Shown piece after piece: positions 9,173 to 19,628 of a DNA stretch of 64,000 nt (its first letter is position 1; each line of letters starts with the position of its first letter). The notes beneath the pieces are model-generated. The model ran no database searches. It was not told where the DNA came from and saw nothing but the letters and a program-made list of their open reading frames with translations. Position numbers and translations under genes: made by a program. The stretch is from Acephala macrosclerotiorum (taxonomy: Eukaryota > Ascomycota > Leotiomycetes > Helotiales > Mollisiaceae), in NCBI GenBank assembly GCA_014904845.1, contig MU119380.1:1-64000 (forward strand), written 5' to 3'.

Positions 9173-11724
9173 TCACAATTCTTTCTTCGTCTCTTTCGTC
9201 TCGTTACGCGCAGCCTGCATGTGTTAGCAAGTAAGTCATCGTTAAATTTTAGTAACATACCCTCGCAATGAAGCCTCTGCCAATGGTAATCGTCTCAGCT
9301 TGACCTCTTTGGCGTTGCCAGAATCTTTCTTCTGGAGTTCCATGACCCTTCAAGGTGGACCGTCTCGCCTCTTCCTCGAGCGTGTTTCGGCTGATCTTCT
9401 CTCCAGCCTCGATACCACCGGTAGCTGCTTTCTCCGCAGTTTCCTGACCCACCGACTCTGCAAGGTATTGCCTGTCATCGTAAGTATATAGTTACACAAT
9501 AGGCCAGTACGACTTACTTTCTCACAAGGAATCTTTCTGCTCTCTCCTTTTGCAGACCCGGGCTGTCAATTTTACTCAATGCCTTCCTAACAGCAAGCTG
9601 GACGCCAAGGAAAATGTGCTCAGAGAAGAACATCGTAAGCAACAGTCCCCAACCTCTAATGTTCCATGGGGTTCCATCTGGTCCAAGACCGTCACCAGTA
9701 AAAAGATAGACGAGAGCAGCAGAGGTCAAGCTTCCAAGCCAAGCTAAGAATCCTAGAGCGTCCAGCCATGGGCCAATCGAATCTGCTCGCCACGGGACAG
9801 GGCGTTGCGTTTCCAAAGCAATCTTGACTGCATCGCCACGAAGTTCAATCCAATTATTGATGAAGAAAGAGACCGCGGTTAGTGGCCATACGACGGAGAA
9901 GAGTGAAAGATATCCTGTCGATAATTAGTATGTGTTAGTTCGAACAAACGACGAACCTACCAAACTGGACAATCATCTCTCTGAAGTCAGTCGTAACATC
10001 GTAATGATCAAGCTCTGCCTCGTTTCGCACTCGAACCAAGAATGCAGCTTCCTCAGGATGATCATCTGCACCAGGGTCCGCAGCGCCTCCTCCTCGCTTA
10101 GCCGCTCTATCAGCCTTGACCTCCTTCACCTTCCTGAACACCTTTCGCTTGACGTATGGAACCACGACTTCCAAGGCAAAGTTGACGATCTGTGCTGTGA
10201 CCGTGAAGTAGATGACTTGCTTCTTCAATCTATCTGGGTTGATCTGAAATCCAACTTTAGGCGCTGTCATTTGCTTTTCGTTCTCCGCGAATGGCTTCAC
10301 AGCGATTTGGAAAATGTCGAGATGAGGGACTAGAATTTGGGCAAACGGAACATAGACGAATGCTGTGAGGAAGATAGGAAGATACGAGGTGATGAAGTTT
10401 AGAACGAAGATTTTCGACACCATAGCTGCTTCGTATGCTATTGAAAGTTAGTAAAGACTTCCTAGAAGATAATTTGACTCACAATCTTGAGTCTCATAAT
10501 TCTCGATATCCGTAAGCCTTTGAGCAAAGCCTGTCAACAATGCTGATAATGTTGGCATCACAGTTGTCAGAATCACAGTTGGAGTGAAGACCTATGAAGG
10601 TTAGAAAAACCATATTGATTTCAGAAATCACCTACCAGGTAAGCCTTGAAAGGCCCGTCATATATCTCAGAAATGAAGATCTCAATAGCAAAGCATCCTG
10701 CAATCAAGCTCCCAAGAACAAGAGCAGAAACGAGTGCAAATGGAACCTGCAGAAACTGCCTTGATAGTCTCTTGATTGGAGAATAGACCTTGACGTCTTC
10801 GCCCGTAATAGGATCTTTGATGACACTTTCATGTCTGAAAGCAGGTCGCTTGTGCTGGATCTTCGAAACACCTCGAACGCCCCACTGAACAGCTAGGTCC
10901 GTTTCCTGCTTCTTCCAGTATTCAACGAAGAATACACACCAGAAGGCATTGACAATAGCATATATAGGCGAGAACTTCCCGAGAAGGACCCACGCACAGA
11001 AGCCAAAGCCAGCGGGGAAGATCAAGAACAGAAAGTATGACTGTAAGAATGCAAAGTAGAAAGCAATCTTCTCTCCAAACTTATCCTTGATCTCTTCTAG
11101 GTCTTTATTACCCAGAAAAGTCTTCCCTGCCAACTCCTTGATCCACCTCTTGTTGAAAGTATGGTCATGCAGAGCGAAAATAGACTCTACGCCTTTCCAT
11201 TCTCCACTCTTGGGTGTAACACCAGCTCCTCCCTCATTTCTCGGCTTCGTGATCAGGAGATACGTGAGGCGTAATCGTTCTGCTTCGGTAATCGGCTCTT
11301 GATTGAGGTTTATCTGTATTTCCTTCTCAGGGGCTGCTGTTCGTATGCCATATAGCCAGTCCTGGACTCTTGATCGGTATACCTCCGCTCGCAGATGCCT
11401 ACCCGAGGCAATCTTTACGAATATCAGGACCGCATAATTGTCTCCATTTCGAACTTCGGTCGACAGCCCGACATCGTTGAGTGCTTGAACGAGCTTCACG
11501 AATCCCTCTTCTGCTTCCTTCTTGCCTGCCAAACATCAGTAAATGTGCGCGACATAGAGAGTGATTTGGCTTACCGGTTGTTGCAAATCGATAGTCAAGG
11601 ACGTAATCAACACTGCAAAAGTCAACAAAATCCATCGCGGGGCACGGCAGAAGTACTCGAAGTTCGTATGCAGTGCATTGCCTAAATCTGGATTCGGCTC
11701 ATAGAGCGTCTTGAGTCCTGCCAT
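9173..11724 (-). CDS. Anoctamin/TMEM16 (Ist2-like) membrane protein
   Basis: Eight exons rebuilt by splice sites: 11724-11657, 11612-11575, 11525-10636, 10591-10483, 10437-9961, 9914-9518, 9471-9261 and 9214-9173. Introns are 44-49 nt, and the sum is 2232 nt, giving 743 residues. An in-frame ATG at 11808 would add 28 residues. The N-terminal cytosolic part (VDYVLDYRFATT, then EEGFVKLVQALNDVGL) and the many hydrophobic helices (for example FYFAFLQSYFLFLIF, FALVSALVLGSLIAG and IFVLNFITSYLPIFLTAF) follow the fungal anoctamin plan. Members of the family act as calcium-dependent lipid scramblases or channels and, in yeast Ist2, as ER-plasma membrane tethers. The C-terminus ends in KKEL after a lysine/glutamate-rich tail. 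It diverges from the metallophosphoesterase gene across about 430 bases. No damage was seen. Confidence 0.92.
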
Positions 11725-12111
11725 TGTGCCTTCCCAGTAGACAGAAACAGTCTCCAGATGTGAGTATTTTGCAGAAGAAGAAGAGGATTTCTCCTCGAAA
11801 GTTGGCATTCTTTGTGGCTTTTTAGTGCAGCATGACAGCTATCCTGGCTTGGTCTACTACACCTACAGTACAGATGACGTCGCTTAAGGGCCAGGTTCCA
11901 GCTTGCTTGGAGCTCACACCCCTGCAGCGATCCTTCCCCGCCTAGGTTCCGCTGAGTTCCGCCTGAAAGGCCGTCGCAAAGACAAGTATCTTCATCGCGA
12001 AAAGTCTCCATCAGTACACAAGACATGTGTTACGAACTCTGAGGTACTCAATGTAGGTCGCACTTTATCACCTTTCTTTCCTTCGTACATCGACAATCTC
12101 CTCCGTGTCAC

Positions 12112-12148
12112 CTCGACCTCGACCTCGACCTCGACCTCGACTTCGACT
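12112..12148 (+). repeat. (CTCGAC)n hexanucleotide tract in a 5' leader
   Basis: Six copies of CTCGAC followed by one TTCGAC, ending eight bases before the ATG of the metallophosphoesterase. The tract lies in the predicted 5' untranslated leader. Copy number is likely to vary between strains. Any effect on translation is conjecture. Confidence 0.9.
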
Positions 12149-12155
12149 CTACAAG

Positions 12156-13175
12156 ATGGCGAAGCGAACTTTGCAATGGCCATGGTCGCGACGAAGCAAC
12201 ATGTTCGACCCTCCTACCGCACTCGACAGCTTCCTCTCCTCCCCCCTCCGAGCCCTAATCAGCACCCTCTACTCCATCTTCCTCTTTCTGCGCGGGCCAC
12301 CCTTCAAACCACCATACAACAAGCCCCTCGTAAAAGTAGTCTGCATCTCCGACACCCACACCAACACAATCAACATCCCCAACGGCGATGTCCTGATCCA
12401 CGCTGGAGATTTGACGAACGCGGGTACGGTGAAGGAGATTCAGGCGCAGTTGGATTGGTTGGCTTCGTTGCCGCATAAGGAGAAGATTGTTATTGCAGGG
12501 AATCATGATAGTTATTTTGATCCGAAGAGTAGAAAGGAGGAGGACAAGGGGAAGAAGTTGAGGTTTGGGAATATGCATTATTTGGAGCATAAGTCTGTCA
12601 CGTTGAAGTTTAAGGGCGGGAGGAAGTTGAATTTCTATGGGGCTCCTGATATTCCGAAGTGTGGAGGGAGTGATTTCGCGTGAGTGGTCCTTAATTGTTA
12701 GAGGTATAGAGCTAATGTGTTTAGATTTCAATATGAACGCGAAGCAGCTCCGTGGGAGAATCGAATTCCTCTCGAGACCGATGTCCTCATTACACATACT
12801 CCTCCGCGCTACCATCTGGACCTCAATCTCGGTTGCGCTGGACTTCTCGAGGAGATCTGGCTAATCAAGCCTCGACTCCATATCTTCGGACACATACACT
12901 CTGGACATGGTCGAGAAGCTGTCTTCTGGGATCAAGGCCAGGCTGCATACGAGAGATTGATGGGTAGGTCGAAGGGCGGTGTCATCATGGATTGCCTCCC
13001 TAGCATGGCTTGGTGGGATTCATTGAAAGTCCTATGGTTTGGCGTGAAGGGGGTCCTCTGGCAGCGATTGATGGTTGGGCCGAGAGGTGGGAATGGTGGG
13101 TTATTGGTAAATGCTGCTATTGTATGGCAATCTACGACCGATCCCGGAAATCCGGTTGAGGTTGTGGAGTTATGA
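12156..13175 (+). CDS. Calcineurin-like metallophosphoesterase
   Basis: Two exons, 12156-12679 and 12725-13175, separated by a 45-nt GT-AG intron, encode 324 residues. The start ATG lies directly after a hexanucleotide repeat. All five metallophosphoesterase motifs are present in order: ISDTHT, HAGDLTN, AGNHDSYF, LITHTPP and GHIHSGHG, so the dinuclear metal site appears intact. A hydrophobic stretch near residues 35-48 (ALISTLYSIFLFL) could be a membrane anchor. The arrangement resembles the MPPED1/2-type and fungal phosphoesterases of class III. The substrate is unknown; phosphodiester or phosphomonoester hydrolysis is inferred. It is divergent from the anoctamin gene and convergent with the DUF427 gene, with only about 170 bases between the two stop codons. 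Confidence 0.92.
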
Positions 13176-13345
13176 GGGGTCGAGGGAGACATGAGATGAA
13201 GAAGTGCTGCCTAGATGGCTCACTCGTAAAGAGATACCTAATGAACAAGAGCGGCTCACGTATTCACAGGGGTAAGTCCACTTTCAGTGCTCAAAACAGA
13301 CTGTTTTGTTTTAAGTTGCTACATTTTCGTCCCACCACAGCTCCC

Positions 13346-13885
13346 TCATTCAGCCTTAACATCAACAATGTTCTTGTCTATCCCAACCATCAGTTATCCA
13401 AAAGTCAACTCCTCTTACACCAAAAAAGGAGAACTTACAAAAAGCAACATAGTCCTTGATGTTCTTCGCCTTGTCAAAGGGAGTCGGGTAATACCAAGCA
13501 GCATTCTCCAACTCAGTCTCTGCTCTCACATTAGCTCTACATTCTCTTTCCCCTCATCTTTCTCTCTTCCCCCATAGAGCTACTCACTATCAAGATTGAT
13601 ACTATAATACGAAGCATCGCCCTTCCATGGACAATGGGTAGAGTGATCAGTTTTGGTCAACATTGAGGTATTGACTGAGCTTTTGTTTTGTCAGCAATGG
13701 ATCGATGTCTTTACTAGGTTTACATCCAATGACATACGAAGGTGGAAACTGCATTTTTGTTAGAAGATATTAAATTAGACCAAAGGAGAGTAACGCACGT
13801 AGATATTTCCTTCCACAACCTCATATTCATCCGTCTCGGCAATCTTCCTGCCCTGGACCGTAGCAGTAGCTTTTCCTTTCGTCAT
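13346..13885 (-). CDS. DUF427 domain protein, five exons with a microexon
   Basis: A 100-residue protein split over five exons: 13885-13799, 13748-13738, 13679-13588, 13519-13439 and 13377-13346. Exon 2 is only 11 nt long. Summed exons give 303 nt with correct phases throughout. The protein starts MTKGKATATVQGRKIAETDE and contains CPWKGDASYYSINLD and NAAWYYPTPFDKAKNIKDYV, the two hallmarks of the DUF427 family. These small proteins are common in bacteria and fungi; their biochemical role is not established. It is convergent with the metallophosphoesterase. Because no exon is long, ordinary frame scanning would miss this gene. An alternative splice form skipping exon 2 would shift the frame. 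Confidence 0.88.
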
Positions 13886-14072
13886 GGTTACTATGTGTCT
13901 TTTCGATTGTTCAATTATTGCTCTTCAAGTTGATGTAGTAATTGGTCTTATACTTCAGGGAGTCTCGATGATTCCAAAGTGTGAGACGGGGATTGTAAGA
14001 TGATGACGCCAGAAGGATGGCCTATCACATGTGTGGGGTTACCCCGCGATTTGTCAGCCGGTACTTCCCAGC

Positions 14073-14992
14073 TCAAATGTCCCCTTCTAGAATATATTCA
14101 TGCTTAATTCGCCGTCTTCGTGGGGCTTTTGGCTCTTGCTGGAGATACTCAGGTCGGTGTTCTTCCCATACGGAAAGTGCTCCCCTGGGATGGAAACGGA
14201 CCCAGTACATTGATTTCCCCTGCCGAGCTTTTCTTACAAGGCGCCTTTCTTCTGGATTCAGTCGTTCGAGATTTCCTTCGTTAAATATTGTGATACCTGT
14301 ACTCAAAGGAGTCTCGTGGGGCAGGGATTCCTTGATTTCGTGCCTTCTCGTATCCTGTTTGGGCTACGGCGTTTAAAGTCTCTACTTGGTTCATTTTTAT
14401 GGCTCTGAATTTCTCCACTCTTTGCTTGGAAGTACTAGTCTGGATATGAATAGATTGAAGTGACTCCGAGTCTCGGCTGTGTCGCGGAACTTTATAAGAG
14501 GAACTTGGTTCTGGCTTCCAGTATCGACTTAGAAGACGGCCTTGTCTTTGTTCAAGACCCTCTTCATCGACAGCTAGTCTCGAAGCCTCGGATGTTTGTG
14601 TTGAAGTGACACAATGGTACTCGAGCTGACAAGAACGGCAGTGCCTGTTAGGACTTGATCTTTAGGCAATGGAAACCAAAATTTCAACTTGGTTCGGATA
14701 CTCCAGCTCTCCTGAAGGGAACCGGATTGACTAACCAGACAATGGAGCCCGTCTGGCCTAGCGACGAGGTGTTCTATTCACTATAACGAGGACGAGGGCA
14801 TGTTTCCGCCGAGAACACTTCATCGTCGATGAGAATACGGTCAAGATACTGCTTTATGCAAGAATGTTGAACTGTAACCGCTTGGCGGATGTCTTTCACG
14901 CCAACTTTCGTACCCGCACATATATGTACGCGTTTATGCATGCTTGACTTCCCAAGGTCGAGGAAGCTGGGCGAGCGAGATCCTTCGCCCAA
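14073..14992 (-). pseudogene. Unidentified broken coding region
   Basis: Three coding-like pieces follow each other on the minus strand but do not join in one frame. The first, ending near 14774, reads VGVKDIRQAVTVQHSCIKQY and DDEVFSAETCPRPRYSE. The second frame, open from about 14732 to 14284 apart from a TAA at 14662-14664, includes LEYPNQVEILVSIA before the stop and RHCRSCQLEYHCVTSTQ after it. The third frame, ending at 14073, holds LNPEERRLVRKARQGKSMYW and RRRIKHEYILEGDI. A splice could join pieces one and two, but two and three overlap and need a frameshift. I do not recognise the family. It may be a decayed gene, or a real gene whose introns I failed to place. Confidence 0.4.
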
Positions 14993-15714
14993 GTTGCTGG
15001 TGCATATGTGGTGGATACAGCTTGCCTGCTAGTCTGCCTCGTAAAGCATTGTGGCTGGCTGAGTGGGGGAGTCTCTTGGGAGCCTTGTCTGCAACCTGTG
15101 AATGAGAACTAAATGATCAATTATAGTACGACTACAAAGTAGAATATCTTCCTGGGGAAAGAGGATGGAGACCGACCATTAAAGCAAACGCTTGCGTGTC
15201 GCACGACTTGCCAAGCCGCGAGAGGAGGATTAGATGCAGAGGGATGCAGCCACTGAAGATTTATTTGAGCTGAGTTGAGTTGATAGTCGATAATCGAAAA
15301 GCTAGGAATGAAAACAGTGCATCTCGAGGGGTAGCTGGTTTTAAAGAGCAGGATGCGAGTTTTTAAGAAAATAGGAAAGAAACGGAGGAAAGAAACGGAG
15401 GAAAGAAACGGAGCGAGAGAATCCGAGGGAGGAGTACAGTACAGTGGCCCAAACGACAACGCCCCTTCTCAAAACAAAAATTATACGTAGGCTACTCTTT
15501 CCTCATCTACACAAGAAAAAACCTGAATTGAAATGAACTCGACTCGATGGCCCTTGCCAGGCCAAACATCGTAGACCCTCGCAACACTATGCAGCACCAA
15601 AACTTTCACTTGAAACAAAAATAAGGGCTTGAACTTCATCACGCGGACAAACATTCGGTACCATTAAAATTTTCCATCAATTCATCCCATCATGCCACCC
15701 CACGATACTTCCCC
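14993..15714. other. Intergenic, no gene seen
   Basis: About 720 bases between the broken coding region and the ceramidase 3' end. No frame shows coding character. It contains a short 13-nt tandem repeat near 15374. Confidence 0.55.
15374..15413. repeat. 13-nt tandem repeat, three copies
   Basis: Three adjacent perfect copies of the unit GAAAGAAACGGAG, in gene-free sequence. Probably a slippage product. Confidence 0.85.
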
Positions 15715-18415
15715 CTACGTCAGTGTAAAATTCCCACTCGTCCCATTAAACGCCGTAATCGTCCCAATCAAATCCTTATGATCTCCATGATAAACAATCC
15801 TATACGTCCCCTTCTCAGCGTATGTCTCTGTCTCCCAACTAATAACCACATGACTCGTTCCCGTCAACCTATTATCCCTATACCAACTATAGCTCAAAAA
15901 CCAATCTTTATCATCTCTCACCGTTGTCCACGCCCCATTAACCAATTGTTGGACTTCGGTAAACGTTCCTTCGAGTCGTAAGTTGTTGCGAGGATTGGCG
16001 CCGACGAAGGTGGCGTTTACGACGGAGCCGATGGGGTAGGAAGAGTTGGGCTGAACGAGGACTTGGCCGAAGGATTCTCCAATATCGGTTCCATCGTACA
16101 CAACGCCGGTGATGAAGGAGAGGGAATTGTCGCTGTTGTCTGGGGGTGAGGGACTGGCTGGAGGTGTGGATGTGTTGCTTGCTGCTAGGTAGCCGATCAT
16201 TGAGGTTGAGAGATGGATGTATGCGTATGATTCCCATGGACCGTAAAGTGTGCTAGCTCCTTCGTATCGTTGAATACCGTATTCTTCTGGTGTGGCGGCA
16301 TAGTGAGCATAGGTGTTTGCAGGACCGCCCAAAACAACCTTTGGTGTGGATGTCGTGATCGAGGCGTTGGTGGCAGCAGCAGCCACAGCGGCTTTCCAGC
16401 GACGACCAGTCATGGTTGTAGCTTCTGATGGAGAGACGACGATGATAAATTGGCCGACGCGGAACGATTGGATGTCGACAATATTTGGAGACCATGCATA
16501 TGGTTCATCCATCTCACCTACATCGAGAAGGATTGGCTTGGGTGATTGACATGCTACCTGTGCTGCACTTGGGACTTTGAGGAGTCCGGATACGACCACC
16601 CAAAGGGGATTTTGGGTGTTTGTATTGTTGTCACCTTGGACGAAGTCGAAAGCTCCTGGTCCGTCGGTGGTTCCGCCTGCAAAGCCATAGCCCAGTGCTG
16701 CGGGGCAGGTTTGGACCGTGGTTCCGTTAGGGAGGGGAAAGCTGTAGTATTGCATGTCGTGGAAGGTGTGGTAAAACTTTACGCTAGAATCGGTGACTGC
16801 CATTGCTACGCTATCAAACGAGTCCTAGAAACTTGTCAGTCACTGCAAGATGTACATTTGGTGTTCAACCAACTTACGTAAAGTGCTTTCGCACCAGCAT
16901 ACACCCGTCGACCAATTTCATAGCAGCTGGAAACACCAAGATCAAGCTTCTGAAATTCAGGACCTTTCATGTATTGGCCGAGGTCTCAAAATGCACTGGG
17001 ATCAGGGTACTCGCCTCGTCCATGGCAAGCTTCAGTAGTACCGCCACAAGTGCTGTGCTCGGTTTCGCCACACCTTATTCCAGATCCATCGTCACAATAT
17101 GCGCCGAGAACATTTGGCGTTGTGTCACCAACGCTGGACTGACTGAAGGCTGCTACGAATCCAGGAGCTGCGGAAGAATCGGTCGTCATTGCTTGCTCAA
17201 ATAGATAGCTACTGAGACCTTTGTTATCTGTAACTCAAGTTAGTAAGGTAACTAGAATGGATTTCGAAAAGCTTGCCTCCAGTGACGTGGGTGTTGTTCT
17301 CCAGCATGGATGTTCCGTGAACACTAAGAGAGTCAGTTTATGGTTCAGAACGAGTATGAAACTTTTGTTTCAGTAATCATGGGAAATGGAACTAACCTGT
17401 GCCATGCCAAAATACCAGTATTCAAGCCATCTGAAGCTCGCTGAAAACGAAGCATGGTCAGCGTAGTATCGACAGTGGTTTCATATTGAGCTCGCTCCGT
17501 AGCAGGATTCGCAAGATAGGCAAACAGACTACGGTTAATGTTGGCATCTGTAATGTTCGTGTCGGCATAGCTCAAGTAGCCAGGAGCAATGCTTGCATGA
17601 GCTCTCTGTATCGAAAGCACAGTACTATAATGCGTTAGACCAAAGCCACGTAACCTTCAAGAAATCATACCCATCAACAATAGCCTGGTAACTCTGCTTG
17701 TCAAACCCCAAGCTGGTGATTTGAGGCAGCAGGTAGTTGAGCCACGCTCCGGGTCCGGAGTGAGCATGAGTACCAGTCACAGCCACGTTGCTCTGTCCAT
17801 ACACGGAGTAGTCGGATCCGAGGTTGGCCAATGCTTCGAGGATACCATAACGAATGGCTGTGTCTCCACAAGCAGTGTCAAGGACCAGGTACACAAATCG
17901 GTTGTCTGGGTTATTGACATCGCCAACAATGAAGGCACGTGAATATATCCTGTATTCATCAGACTCGGTGTCTTAAGAAGGATGAGGCAACATACCGTTG
18001 TCTTAAACCCGTTCCAATCTGTGCTAGAGATGCATATCCCATGAAATTGAGCTCTACCACGGGTCTACCAGAGTCAGTGACACTCCAGACATGTTTTGGG
18101 AAACACTAACCCCGTGATATCGGCCTTGCCCACGCCCAGCAAGTACTGCTGGCCTGTAGCTCTCGCCTCTCCATTCAAGAACGAAGCAAATTCAGCTTCC
18201 GCCGCCTCTTCAAAGATCTGTTGCTGGGATTCATTATGCTTCGTTAACCTTGTTCCCAAGAATGTAAAGACCGACGCGAGGGCGATCAGACAGACAACAA
18301 GCGCAATGAACGCTTTGTTTCGTTTCTTGACCGGGATCTGAGGTTGTTCATCGTCTTCGACCTTTTCCTCCACTGGGAGTTGCTGGTACTCTGAATTCTG
18401 AAAAGGGGACATCAT
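15715..18415 (-). pseudogene. Neutral ceramidase with in-frame TGA
   Basis: Seven exons, 18415-18111, 18064-17996, 17949-17671, 17624-17397, 17323-17277, 17227-16878 and 16824-15715, sum to 796 codons in one frame. The frame contains a single TGA at codon 390 (16986-16988), so a strict reading yields 389 residues. The protein has a cytosolic N-terminus and one membrane anchor near residues 34-56 (AFIALVVCLIALASVFTFLG), then the ceramidase core: GVGKADITGPVVELNFMGYA, TGTHAHSGPGAWLNY, and the active-site serine region SQSSVGDTTPN, followed by the C-terminal immunoglobulin-like domain. Family members hydrolyse ceramide to sphingosine and fatty acid. Splicing, phase and downstream coding are otherwise perfect, so the lesion is recent, a sequencing error, or bypassed. 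Intron 5 uses a GC donor. Upstream ATG codons are doubled (MM). Confidence 0.85.
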
Positions 18416-19628
18416 GAATCTCGCATGTGGCTGGTGAGAACAGAGACAAGACCAAAGGGGAAGATGCACAAGTTTATACACTCGCAATAAATTCAATTAG
18501 CACCTCTTCCTTGATAGGCAGCCAGTACAACGTAGGACCGAAGCTTATCGATCTCTTGACCAGGCCAAAACGGCATCTCCTACATCGAGTCTGTAGCCCG
18601 ATGCAGTTAAGATACGTCGTGATATGGTCATGCTTAATCTTTGTTCACGGTTTGGGTAACTGAGGGGGTTGCTGGTGATCATTCCTCGTTTCGACCAATC
18701 ATCCAGTCAGGAGCCCTGGCTAATATTCAAGGTCGCCATCCACCTGCCAAAGCGATGTATGGGCGGGTAGATGGTTGGTAAACGGGGCCTTGACCGTGCA
18801 GATTGGGTTATTCGGCATTTGTCCAATCCTCCGGTGCGGTGTCCGATTTGATGTTGGGTTGGCTAGGACATCGTGGACATGGCTGGGGAAGATGAGATTT
18901 GGCCGAGGATGGAGAAGAGAGCGAATGGCAGCTGAAAAACGCATAAAGGTTTAGGGGTTCCGAGGAACCCGCACGTGAATTTGTGGGGCCTTCTCTTAGC
19001 GATATCAAGATGCATCCCACTCGCATCCCACTTCCCATCTCTTCTCCGCGTACACCATATCCACTTCTCGATATTGCAGATTATTAAACTCTGATCTGTC
19101 GTCTGTGCTATCAAGATTAGAATATATCGATTCTCTCGGCAATGTTTTGCCGCGCTTCGACGGTGACCAGACGAAAGTTGCCAAGCTCAAGTCGCTACAG
19201 GCATCGGATCCAGAGTTCTGTTTCTTCGGTTGAAGCCGACTCTTCGGTAGTACAACAGCACTACCCCACACGTCCTGTTAGTTCGGCTTGAACAGTTGTG
19301 GCACCGCTGCCATACCTAGAAAGTCTAGAGTGAGAATTGAACAACGATGACCGTGATTCAAATGTCCAATTCCAAGAAGGTGTCTAGAAAGTAGTGTTCT
19401 TAATCTACAGGAAGAACGTTCGGAGAGCCGCATCCCGAGCATCGATCTCACACGAACTCTTGGCGAAGATCCTTCTTGTACATCCAACTGCCACTAAGCT
19501 CGGCATTCTATCTGATATACGGTCAGAACGACCGAGGCAACACATCGCCAGAAAGAATCGTGTTCAACTCCACGTTTCCACATGTCTTCGCACCCAGAAT
19601 GTGGCACCTAGTAGGCTCATCGCATATC
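18416..19628. other. Intergenic, no convincing gene
   Basis: About 1.2 kb containing the ceramidase promoter and the amidohydrolase 3' region. A plus-strand frame near 19500-19680 reads NTSPERIVFNSTFPHVFAP, which looks coding, but it is short, lacks clear ends and overlaps the amidohydrolase terminal exon. It could be a remnant. Confidence 0.45.

Noticed and set aside
9173..9258. Longer C-terminal tail for the anoctamin reaching to 8977
   Set aside because: The donor at the preceding exon is in phase 0, so the terminal exon reads to the TGA at 9173; the longer frame belongs to a different phase.
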